Notes under the pieces: generated by a model
The model's database searches: none
Seen by the model: only the letters and a program-made list of their open reading frames with translations
What the model was told of the DNA's origin: nothing
Program-made: the position numbers and the translations under genes
Source: Chromatiales bacterium
GTDB lineage: Bacteria > Pseudomonadota > Gammaproteobacteria > Steroidobacterales > GCA-2729495
Assembly (NCBI GenBank): GCA_002729875.1
Contig: PBZD01000124.1
Span: forward strand, 1 to 45,479
Direction: 5' to 3'
DNA: 45,479 bases
Part shown: positions 25,864-33,759 of the stretch, one piece after another
How positions within the stretch are numbered: position 1 is the stretch's first letter
How the letters are laid out: each line of letters opens with the position of its first letter

Positions 25864-27391
25864 CAAGTCGATTGCTCTGTTCCTTTTCTTTGTTTTCGTA
25901 ACGCTTTACATCAGCTATTGGGCATCCAAAAGAACCCGTACTCGTGCTGAGTTCTATTCTGCCGGCGGGAAGATCTCCGGTTTTCAAAATGGCATGGCAA
26001 TTGCCGGGGATTTTATGTCGGCTGCCTCTTTCCTTGGTATCACCGGCCTGATGTACAGCTTTGGTTACGATGGTCTGATCTTCGCAGCCGGTGCCGTGGT
26101 CGGCTGGCCGCTGATGATGATCCTGTTTGCCGAACGGCTCCACAATCTGGGTACCTACAATTTTTCCGATGTCCTGGCTTTGCGTCTTGAAGAGACCAGG
26201 GCACGACTCTCGGCATCAACGAGTTCGATTGTCATCGTCATCCTCTATCTCATTGCCCAAATGGTTGGTGCGGGTAAACTCATTGAACTGCTGTTCGGGC
26301 TACCGTATGAGTACGCCCTGGCGATTGTCGCCGCCCTTTCGATTACCTATGTTTCAGTCGGTGGTATGCTCGCGACTACCTGGGTGCAGATCATCAAGGC
26401 CGGATTATTACTCCTCGCGGTAGCCATCATGGCATTTCTGGTCCTGTACCAATTCGACTTCGATTTTGCCCAACTGTTTACCGTGGCCGCGACCCGGCAT
26501 GCCAAGGGGGATGCCATCCTTATGCCCGGAGGGCTCTTCAAGGATCAGGTACAGGTCGTGACTATCCTTGTCTCCATGGCCTTTGGTACGTTGGGGCTGC
26601 CGCATATTCTGATGCGCCTATTTACAGTGCCCGATACCCGTGAATCGCTGAAATCGGCCTTCTTCGCATCCGGAATCATCAGCCTTTTCTTTGTATTTCT
26701 GGTCATCATCGGGTTCGGCTCAATCGCACTGCTGCTTGCCCAGCCCGAACTGTTCACCGATAACGGCACTATTATCGGCGGCCCTAATATGGTGCCCATC
26801 CATCTTGCCGGGATAGTTGGCGGCGATTGGCTGATAGGATTTGTCTCGGCAGTGGCATTTGCGACTATTCTCGCCGTCGTCTCGGGACTGCTGGTCGCCG
26901 GCTCTGCGGCTGTTTCCCACGATATCTACGCGCGCATCGTCCACACAGGCACAAGTAACCGCGAGAAGGAATTGCGCATAACACGTATCACGACGATCTC
27001 ACTGGGCATTATCTCCATATTATTGGGCAAGGCATTCCAGCACCACAACGTGGCGGCCATTGCCGCCCTGCCCATGGTAGTCGCAGCCAGTACCAATTTT
27101 CCGGTTCTCATCCTGGCTCTTTACTGGCGCAATCTGACCACCCGTGGGGCAATCATGGGAGCAGCGGCAGGGCTTGTTTCATCGGTGGTATTGATCGTAA
27201 TCGGGCCGGGCGTCTGGCAGAAAATATTCGGTTTTCCGGAGGCACTCTTTCCCTACGATTACCCGGGACTGTTTACCGTTCCTGTTGCATTTGTCACCTG
27301 CTGGATCATCTCTACTACCGACCGATCAGCGCGCGCCGAACAGGATCGCTGCGGATATGCGGAACTGGTGGTAAAAGCGGAAAGTGATTGA
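25853..27391 (+). CDS. actP: Cation/acetate symporter, SSS family
   Basis: 512 residues, about 13 transmembrane helices, of the sodium:solute symporter family. Conserved stretches include EFYSAGGKISGFQNG near the start, GTYNFSDVLALRLE, SVGGMLATTWVQIIKAG and GTLGLPHILMRLFTVPD, all as in ActP. It takes up acetate or other short carboxylates with a cation. It is co-transcribed with and overlaps yjcH. The C-terminal tail after the last helix is short and cytoplasmic. Confidence 0.93.
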   Translation: MVTNKSIALFLFFVFVTLYISYWASKRTRTRAEFYSAGGKISGFQNGMAIAGDFMSAASFLGITGLMYSFGYDGLIFAAGAVVGWPLMMILFAERLHNLGTYNFSDVLALRLEETRARLSASTSSIVIVILYLIAQMVGAGKLIELLFGLPYEYALAIVAALSITYVSVGGMLATTWVQIIKAGLLLLAVAIMAFLVLYQFDFDFAQLFTVAATRHAKGDAILMPGGLFKDQVQVVTILVSMAFGTLGLPHILMRLFTVPDTRESLKSAFFASGIISLFFVFLVIIGFGSIALLLAQPELFTDNGTIIGGPNMVPIHLAGIVGGDWLIGFVSAVAFATILAVVSGLLVAGSAAVSHDIYARIVHTGTSNREKELRITRITTISLGIISILLGKAFQHHNVAAIAALPMVVAASTNFPVLILALYWRNLTTRGAIMGAAAGLVSSVVLIVIGPGVWQKIFGFPEALFPYDYPGLFTVPVAFVTCWIISTTDRSARAEQDRCGYAELVVKAESD

Positions 27392-27658
27392 CTTCAATTC
27401 ACCTGCCCCGCTTGGCTCCGGACCGACGTTACCCTGCTCCCGCATCATCTCGACAGCACGGCAACCACACAGGATTTTGTGTCGCCGCACATGTCGGCAC
27501 CGAGCCGGGCCAGTCCATATTCGGCTAACCCGGTCAACGCATACGGGCTTATTTCGTTAAACAATAACCGGTAATAGCAACATTGCGCGACACTTCTTGC
27601 GACGCAGATGCATCCGGGAAATTAATTGTTTGTACCATGACTTTTTGAGGACAGCAGT

Positions 27659-27862
27659 ATGACCATAAACATTAAATCAACCTTCTCTGCACTGATGTTG
27701 GTCAGTGCGCTGTCCGGCTGCGTGCACCATCACCATCACGACGATCCGGATGAAGCGATGAATAAAGAACACCATGACGCGAAAATTGTGGTCGTACACA
27801 AAGCACCGGCAAAGGCGCGCAATTGCAGAAAGCACCGTAGGCACTGGCACTGCAAACGATAG
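27659..27862 (+). CDS. Tiny histidine-rich lipoprotein
   Basis: 67 residues, start supported by GAGGA upstream. A lipoprotein signal ends at LSGC (C21) and is followed directly by VHHHHHDDPDE, with another His pair (EHHD) and a basic His/Arg end (RKHRRHWHCKR). Such composition suggests binding of divalent metal at the outer membrane or periplasm. No family is recognised. It is alone on the plus strand between actP and a minus-strand cluster. Confidence 0.65.
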   Translation: MTINIKSTFSALMLVSALSGCVHHHHHDDPDEAMNKEHHDAKIVVVHKAPAKARNCRKHRRHWHCKR

Positions 27863-27998
27863 AATCTAAACCGCCAGCCAAGCAGGAGAAATAATCGGGC
27901 ATATGGTCGGGCGAGAACCCTTACACGCCGGATGCAACGTTGCTGCAACTGCGGGCTTTAATGGACACCACGGCACTGTCGCAGGCAGTGCTGGTCGG

Positions 27999-29150
27999 TC
28001 ACTGGATCGTACTACCGGTGAGGCTTTCGAACATCCTTTGCGCAATAATCGCATTTCCGTTCGGGCCTATATGCATCCAGTCGATATAGATAGGTTCTTC
28101 TTCATCGTCGAATATATCGCCGATGAAAAAGATATTCTCATCCTCCCTGCCGGACAGTCTTGCTTTCGCCGCTTCGTAGACGGCTTTCTGGCTCTTGACC
28201 AGAACCGGTGATGCATTGCCGAGAATAGTGCGTTCGAAATCGTTCATGGTTCGGTTCAGGCTGAACAGATTGGGCTGCCAGAAAAATAATGCCCGGAAAC
28301 CGTATTCCTTCGACAATGCCCTGATCTGTTTGATGTGAGCCTCGTACATGTCAATAACCAATACGCTGTTGGGAACGATCTTCTTTTCGACCAGCAAGTC
28401 CCAGTTTCTTCGACCGTCTTGCTCAAAGAACAGCCGGTAATAGTTCGATTTCGTGAACAGAGAAAAGAGATCTGCCAGCGTGCCGCTGTCAATTTTTCTT
28501 TCTTCCCTGAGTTTCTGCGGATCACGAGGAATGGACGGTGAATAGGCCCCGGCATATCCGTCATTTATGCCGTCGTAGAATATGACCGTATCCGGTATGT
28601 CACCGAGCGCCAGTCTGTGCAGCAGATAATTCAGTTCCTGTGTCGAGACATAACCGGTCTCACCAAAATTATGGACATCGTACCCGGGTCCGAGCAGAGC
28701 CTGCAGTTCGGATGGAATCGTATACCTGTCCGGCGAACCGGTTCCCCAGAGCGTTGACCCGCCAAACATGAATATCTTTTTGGCGTCCGGGGAAATATTA
28801 TTTTTGACCGTGAGCCGAATCCCTTCAGGGCTCGTATTCGTAAATTCCCCGCTAAAAGCACCTCGTCTCCAGTGATAATATGGCTGGAAACCGGCTCCTC
28901 TTTTTGCCTTTCTTTGTTCGCGCCAGAACTTGTCCCGGTCGGCAAATTCATCGTATACGGGAGACTGGACGTATGAAACCGCTTTGTTTTGAACGCTTTT
29001 AGCGGGGTCCTCGGCGAATAACTCACGAAGCTGGCCGATGCCGCCCAGGATATAGTGCCCGATGACCAAAAGAAGCAGGGTAATACCAATGAATTGCCAC
29101 AGATATCTGAGCAGGGAAAAAAACCATTGAATTAGAATAATCAATCGCAT
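27999..29150 (-). CDS. Membrane-anchored SGNH/GDSL-type hydrolase
   Basis: 383 residues from ATG at 29150, chosen since it puts the hydrophobic anchor (about 7-36) at the N-terminus. The periplasmic domain shows the SGNH blocks: MFGGSTLWGTGS (block I, Ser132 likely nucleophile), GETGYVS (block II glycine), DGINDGYAG (block III Asn) and DWMHIGPNGN near residue 365 (block V Asp-His). Enzymes of this type remove or transfer acyl groups on polysaccharides or lipids. The next gene upstream is a glycerophosphotransferase-like protein, so a surface polymer may be the substrate. Confidence 0.85.
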   Translation of the reverse strand: MRLIILIQWFFSLLRYLWQFIGITLLLLVIGHYILGGIGQLRELFAEDPAKSVQNKAVSYVQSPVYDEFADRDKFWREQRKAKRGAGFQPYYHWRRGAFSGEFTNTSPEGIRLTVKNNISPDAKKIFMFGGSTLWGTGSPDRYTIPSELQALLGPGYDVHNFGETGYVSTQELNYLLHRLALGDIPDTVIFYDGINDGYAGAYSPSIPRDPQKLREERKIDSGTLADLFSLFTKSNYYRLFFEQDGRRNWDLLVEKKIVPNSVLVIDMYEAHIKQIRALSKEYGFRALFFWQPNLFSLNRTMNDFERTILGNASPVLVKSQKAVYEAAKARLSGREDENIFFIGDIFDDEEEPIYIDWMHIGPNGNAIIAQRMFESLTGSTIQ

Positions 29151-29434
29151 CGTGTCAATGCATATGGCGAATAAACAAGTAACGCCTTCCAGTGTATTTA
29201 AAAGCGCAGATTTTGCCACAGTCTTTCGACAAACGGAGTCGGCAATCTGTTCCTGGCAGGGTTCCGATGGCGTTATTGCAGAATACGGCTCGATTACGAT
29301 AGCCGATCCTCTCGCCCTCGCCGCGCGCATTGGCAGCGTTCCGGCAGATCAGGTGGTTGATGGTTATCACGGCCGAAAAAACACCGTAACAAAATCCCGC
29401 CCTTAGGTGAGTACCCGGGACAGCGGTACGCCGA

Positions 29435-30460
29435 TCAGATGCCAAAATATTTCAATTGACGGCGCATCTTCAGGTTGCGCCAGAAGTTTGCCGGCTTCCT
29501 GTCCCGCCAGTCATTGGCAAGCATATCCAATATCGCATTTAACACGCGTGGCGCGGAGGCTCCGTCCAGGTAAGGAGTAATGCCGGGGCCGTAGTCATCG
29601 ATCGCTTTCTGCAGGCTTGCTGCAGGATGCAGCGCCTGGTTCATGGCGCTCTCCAGCGCTTGGGGATCATCGATATCGATCATGCACGGATGCGGATCCC
29701 GGTTGTTAAACGTGACCACGGGTTTTTTACAGAGCAGAAACTCCTGCAATATCGATGAATTATCACTGACGATAATATCGGCGCGGTGCAGCAGTTCGAC
29801 GACCCGGTCTGTTTCGAAAAACTGCAGGTTGTCACCTTGCAGTGCCCGGTATCCGGCGGTCGTGTCCGACGCCATTTTCGGGTGTAAGGTAACCAGCCAC
29901 TGGTACGTGCCGGTTGCAGCAAGGCGACGAATTTCCGGCAACAGCGCTTCTGCACTGGAAAGCCTGGGTGTAAATGTCGATGCATACAGTACCTGTGGCC
30001 GCTGATAATCGACGTGAGGCGGTGTGAAGTTCAGGATCGTATCCAGTTTCAGCCAACCGGTTTCCCTGACCTCGAAATAGCGGCGCTGCCCGGCAAGATT
30101 TTGCAGCGTTGTGGTGCGAGCCGGGCCTTCCGTGCAGTACAGATCAAACAGTCCGCGTTCCGGATATTCATTACCGCGCTTGTCTTCGTTCAGCCCGTGA
30201 AATACCTGTACTTTAAGCCCCGGAATAAAAGCCGGAACCCGGTCGCCGGGCGCCACGACGACATGCGGCCGGTAATCGATCGCGGCCCTGGTATCGGTGG
30301 CCGCGATCTCGCCGGACTTCAGTGAGTCGGCCGATGCATTCTCGACAATCAGCCAGCGAACCTGGTGATTTGCCGCCCGCGCACAATCCTGCAAAGGCCT
30401 CAGGATATCGAACGCATACCCCTGTTCGACATAGAAAAGTATCCGGATCGGGTCTGACAT
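29435..30460 (-). CDS. CDP-glycerol glycerophosphotransferase-like protein (GT-B fold)
   Basis: 341 residues, cytoplasmic. The C-terminal half has the TagB/TagF-type pattern: LVTLHPKM, FFETDRVVELLHRADIIVSDNSSILQEFLL (cited in part) and KKPVVTFNNRDPHP. This matches the CDP-glycerol glycerophosphotransferase/polyglycerol-phosphate family, which adds glycerol phosphate to teichoic acids in Gram-positives and to O-antigens or capsules in some Gram-negatives. The N-terminal ~150 residues are a less conserved Rossmann-like domain. It lies 284 bases before the SGNH hydrolase gene on the same strand. The acceptor is unknown. Confidence 0.85.
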   Translation of the reverse strand: MSDPIRILFYVEQGYAFDILRPLQDCARAANHQVRWLIVENASADSLKSGEIAATDTRAAIDYRPHVVVAPGDRVPAFIPGLKVQVFHGLNEDKRGNEYPERGLFDLYCTEGPARTTTLQNLAGQRRYFEVRETGWLKLDTILNFTPPHVDYQRPQVLYASTFTPRLSSAEALLPEIRRLAATGTYQWLVTLHPKMASDTTAGYRALQGDNLQFFETDRVVELLHRADIIVSDNSSILQEFLLCKKPVVTFNNRDPHPCMIDIDDPQALESAMNQALHPAASLQKAIDDYGPGITPYLDGASAPRVLNAILDMLANDWRDRKPANFWRNLKMRRQLKYFGI

Positions 30461-30598
30461 CTGAGCGATGGTAGCAAATCTGCAATTAAAGGCATGCTGT
30501 ACGGATTCGTTTCTCTAACATAATGCCAGGCAGCAGAACGGCCGCCGATTCGACAAAACCGGATCGCTTTTGCCGCAGCAGTAGAAGCGGTCGTAATA

Positions 30599-32074
30599 TT
30601 AGTGAGCAGCCGAAGCTTGCCCGGCTGCCATCCCCTGCGAGACGATCGAATCGAGCGCCAGGAAGAATGCCTCGATAATCGGCCCGCTATACTGCTCCGC
30701 CGGCACACCCCCGTATATGACGGTGGTACCGTCCTGCATCATGGTTCTGCGGTAGGGCCTGGACCAGTCAGTGTATTCAACGGTCCGATAAACATCATAG
30801 TCATCGAAAAATTCAAAGTTCGCCATATCATGATAGAACATCGTATCGGTGTTCTCGAAGAAGAACTCGAGCGGCACATTCAGGATGTAATCGTAACCTT
30901 CCCCGATGCCGTCCCAGAACGACTGGTTTGTTGACAGGTAGTTACCGTCCGGGTTGTTGTGCGGGTCGGCGAAGTGATCCTGTGACTGTACGACCTCGGT
31001 GCGACTGAAGTCGTATTCCTCTATAACCTTGCGCGCCTCGGCCATCGACCGGTCGACATAACGGGGTGACAATTTTATCCAGCCTTCATGGGGAACGTTG
31101 TCCCACGGCATACCGTGTACCGACATGACGAGTTTAACCGACGAACCGGCCGGGATCTCATCAAGATTGGCACGAATAATCGACGGATGGGTTTGGTACA
31201 TCACATCAAAATGCGACAGTTCGGGCGAGATGATCATCTTGATCTCCTTGTGCCCGTTCTCTTCCTGCCATTCGTGCAGGTAGTGCATCGCATGCTTGAT
31301 GCTACCGTTGAATTCCTCGTGGTGAGAATAGATCGGCCGTGGTGCGGCCAGAATCAGCGTGTCGATTCCCTGGTCGAGCAAATCAAACAGCGCTTTACGC
31401 GCCATGGTGGGATTATCGGCCGTAACCCATGCCCAGGGAATGTCACCGTATTTGCGCTCGAGCTTCTCCATCGCACTGTGAACAAGGTGACGATTGCCCG
31501 CCTCATGCGGCACACGACCGTCGTGAAAACCCTTACCCGGCGCGTAATAGTAATTCCTCGCCTTGACCGCGAGCTTCTGTGCCGACGACATCGCACCGGA
31601 CTTGCGGCCCCCGTAGAGAAACGCACCATGGCTCAGGTGTGTATTACCCGGCGGCATCCACTTGATCTCACCCGCATGATACTTATCGATATAAGCTACG
31701 CCGTCGATGTCAACACTATTGCCGTTCGAGTCGACGAGGTCGGTCGGTATGAACTCCTCAAATTCATAGAATTTATCCCGATCCAGCAGAACAACACCCT
31801 TATCAGCCTGCACAAGATCACGAACCGGCCACGGAATGTACTGCAGTGATTTACCGGCTAACGTGTAGAAATCTTCTTCACGATAATTCTCCGGCATAAC
31901 GAGATGAGATATGAAAATACCGATTTTACCTTCAGGTTTCGTATCCTGATTGATGTAGTACTCGTAGTAATCTGGTTTGGCCAGTTGCGGCGGCTGGTTT
32001 TGTGAAACCGTATAGCCTGCCAGAACGCCAATAACGACCACCAGACCAACTACAATCTTAAGAAACATTTTCAT
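30599..32074 (-). CDS. Membrane-anchored ferrochelatase-like protein A (unnamed family)
   Basis: 491 residues, a paralogue of the next upstream gene. An N-terminal signal anchor (about 5-24) places the rest outside the cytoplasm. The body reads like a class II chelatase fold: GIFISHLVMPENY (51-63), a middle part with LLDQGIDTLILAAPRPIYS (232-250), and LVMSVHGMPWDNVP (315-328). The last agrees with the first half of the ferrochelatase signature [LIVMF]2-x-[ST]-x-H-[GS]-[LIVM]-P, with H320 at the catalytic histidine. Later come EVVQSQDHFAD and LNVPLEFFFENTDTMFYHD, at the place of ferrochelatase VPIAFTSDHIETLYE, with E408/D410 where the catalytic Glu lies. Function (metal insertion, removal or binding) is unknown. 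Confidence 0.72.
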   Translation of the reverse strand: MKMFLKIVVGLVVVIGVLAGYTVSQNQPPQLAKPDYYEYYINQDTKPEGKIGIFISHLVMPENYREEDFYTLAGKSLQYIPWPVRDLVQADKGVVLLDRDKFYEFEEFIPTDLVDSNGNSVDIDGVAYIDKYHAGEIKWMPPGNTHLSHGAFLYGGRKSGAMSSAQKLAVKARNYYYAPGKGFHDGRVPHEAGNRHLVHSAMEKLERKYGDIPWAWVTADNPTMARKALFDLLDQGIDTLILAAPRPIYSHHEEFNGSIKHAMHYLHEWQEENGHKEIKMIISPELSHFDVMYQTHPSIIRANLDEIPAGSSVKLVMSVHGMPWDNVPHEGWIKLSPRYVDRSMAEARKVIEEYDFSRTEVVQSQDHFADPHNNPDGNYLSTNQSFWDGIGEGYDYILNVPLEFFFENTDTMFYHDMANFEFFDDYDVYRTVEYTDWSRPYRRTMMQDGTTVIYGGVPAEQYSGPIIEAFFLALDSIVSQGMAAGQASAAH

Positions 32075-32134
32075 ACTTATCGTCTCGGCTTGATATTATT
32101 TATGTTGATAAACAGCAAAGGTCACGCGCTGTTT

Positions 32135-33601
32135 TTAGTTCACTCTTTCAGAACCTTCGCGCTGTGACAAAATCGCATCCCAGGAATCAAACATTGCCTG
32201 TCCGATATAGGGCGAATAACGCGGCCCGACCGGAACCCCCAGGTAATCAATCTGTGTACCGTCAATTTCATAATGCTTCGTGTAAGGCTGATCCCACATT
32301 GACGGCGGATACTGAACCTGGCTGTAGACCGAATAGCCGGGGAAATTCTCATAATTCACCATGGCATGATAAAACAGCGTATCGGTATTCTCATTATAGA
32401 ACTCGATCGGCAGGTTCAGAACATGATCATAGCCGTCTTTTACCCCATCCATATAGGCGGCATTCGTCGCCAGAGACAGATGGTTCGGATCCCAGTAGTG
32501 ATCTGCAAAGTGATCCTGGCTGACAACCACTTCAAAGCGGCTGAAATCGTATTGTGACAACAGTTGTTTCGATTCCTCAACCAGCACATCGCGATAGGCC
32601 GGCGAGATCTCCAGCCAAGGTTCATTCGGAAACTCTCGCCACGGCATACCGTGCACGGACCAGACCATCTTGACGCTGACACCCTGCGGTAACGTGTCGA
32701 GCTTGTCCTTGAGCATCAACAGGTAACCGTCACGAATCGGTTTAAAGTGTCCGAGCGGCGGCGCGATGATGACCTTGATATCACGGCCATTCAATTTCTC
32801 CCACTCCTCGACAGACCCAATGCTGTGCCTGAAGCCGTTATTGAAATCCTCGTAACCCGAATAAACGACCATTGGCGATGCCAGTACGAATGTCTCGATA
32901 CCGGTGTCGAGCATGTCAAAAATCTTCTTACGCCACAGCCAGGGTTTCATCGTATCGGCCTGCTGAAAAATCACGTCCGGATATCTTTCTCCCAGCCGCG
33001 CAAGCGCATAATTATTGACAACCTGTTGCTGGTACCTGGCGGGAATTTTTCTGCCTTCGATACCGCGACCGTGGTACCACAGGCGGGCATAACTAATCGT
33101 CTTGCCGGCGGTTGTCGGAATACCGTCCTGTCGACCCGTGTAGACGAAGTATCCGGTGTCCAGGTGGATTGATTCCTGCGGCGCAATCCATTCGACCAGT
33201 CCCTGACGATATAGTTCTATGTAAGGTGTCGAGTAAATATCGTGTTCGGCACCAAACCGGTCAACAAGTTTATTCGGGGTGAACTCCTCGGTCGAATAAT
33301 CGCGGTCGGGATCCATTAACGCAATGCCTCGATCAGCGAGCGCCGCGATCCGGAATGGCCACGGAATCCGCACGTGGGCGATATGATCGAAAATGTTATT
33401 CCACCAGGTCGGGTCAAAATCTTCAGTTTGCGACAGGCCGATCATGAACACCCCGGTCCTGCCCTGTGGAACCGAGTCTTGTGTTTTATACATCGCATAG
33501 ATATCCGGTCCATGCTCACGATTCTTATATTTGAAAGTGCCGTAGCCACCAGCAACCACTGCGACTATCAACACCAGAACGGTGATCAGGAATTTCTTCA
33601 T
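32135..33601 (-). CDS. Membrane-anchored ferrochelatase-like protein B (unnamed family)
   Basis: 488 residues, start preceded by AGGAG. The N-terminal anchor spans about 4-23. It shares with protein A the blocks LDTGIETFVLASPMVVYSG (231-249), MVWSVHGMPW (312-321, H317 at the ferrochelatase histidine), SQDHFAD (361-367), GYDHVLNLPIEF and NENTDTLFYHAMVNYE (with E404 and D407 in the acidic position). Overall identity between the two is moderate, so the duplication is old. The gene order is B then A, 60 bases apart, so they are probably co-transcribed. They may work as a heterodimer, by analogy with dimeric ferrochelatases; that is inference. No metal-centre cysteine cluster is visible. Confidence 0.72.
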   Translation of the reverse strand: MKKFLITVLVLIVAVVAGGYGTFKYKNREHGPDIYAMYKTQDSVPQGRTGVFMIGLSQTEDFDPTWWNNIFDHIAHVRIPWPFRIAALADRGIALMDPDRDYSTEEFTPNKLVDRFGAEHDIYSTPYIELYRQGLVEWIAPQESIHLDTGYFVYTGRQDGIPTTAGKTISYARLWYHGRGIEGRKIPARYQQQVVNNYALARLGERYPDVIFQQADTMKPWLWRKKIFDMLDTGIETFVLASPMVVYSGYEDFNNGFRHSIGSVEEWEKLNGRDIKVIIAPPLGHFKPIRDGYLLMLKDKLDTLPQGVSVKMVWSVHGMPWREFPNEPWLEISPAYRDVLVEESKQLLSQYDFSRFEVVVSQDHFADHYWDPNHLSLATNAAYMDGVKDGYDHVLNLPIEFYNENTDTLFYHAMVNYENFPGYSVYSQVQYPPSMWDQPYTKHYEIDGTQIDYLGVPVGPRYSPYIGQAMFDSWDAILSQREGSERVN

Positions 33602-33644
33602 TAATCTATCTCCTCTCGATTACCGGGTTCTTTTTGCATTTTTG

Positions 33645-33658
33645 TGACCAGTCGGTCA
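33645..33658. promoter_or_regulatory. TetR-type operator-like palindrome
   Basis: TGACC-AGTC-GGTCA (33645-33658) is a perfect 5-bp inverted repeat of the form seen in many TetR-family operators. It lies 44 bases before the start of ferrochelatase-like B and 102 bases before the divergent SDR gene. No regulator gene is in the window. Confidence 0.35.
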
Positions 33659-33664
33659 ATTATT

Positions 33665-33718
33665 CTAAGCCACTTTGACTCATCCCGCCAGTCCGCCATA
33701 AAGTGAAACGTGGCTTAG
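33665..33718. promoter_or_regulatory. 9-bp perfect inverted repeat in the divergent promoter region
   Basis: CTAAGCCAC (33665-33673) and GTGGCTTAG (33710-33718) are perfect complements with 36 bases between, and inside them CACTTT (33671-33676) and AAAGTG (33700-33705) are also complementary. It may be a dimer operator or looping site controlling both divergent genes. Confidence 0.35.
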
Positions 33719-33759
33719 CGAATACCCCCACCATTGCGGTTCTTTGCTAAAGTACTGCG

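Noticed and set aside
27722-27745. Poly-histidine as a cloning tag or vector contamination
   Set aside because: The His codons sit in a natural small lipoprotein frame with its own ribosome site and continue into a His-rich native-looking sequence, with no vector sequence around.
29152-29406. An 84-residue plus-strand frame between the SGNH and transferase genes
   Set aside because: No ribosome site of note, no motif, and it would overlap the promoter region of the SGNH gene; the composition is not convincing.
33645-33658. Intrinsic terminator
   Set aside because: The palindrome is short, lies in a divergent promoter region and has no T-run, so an operator is more likely.
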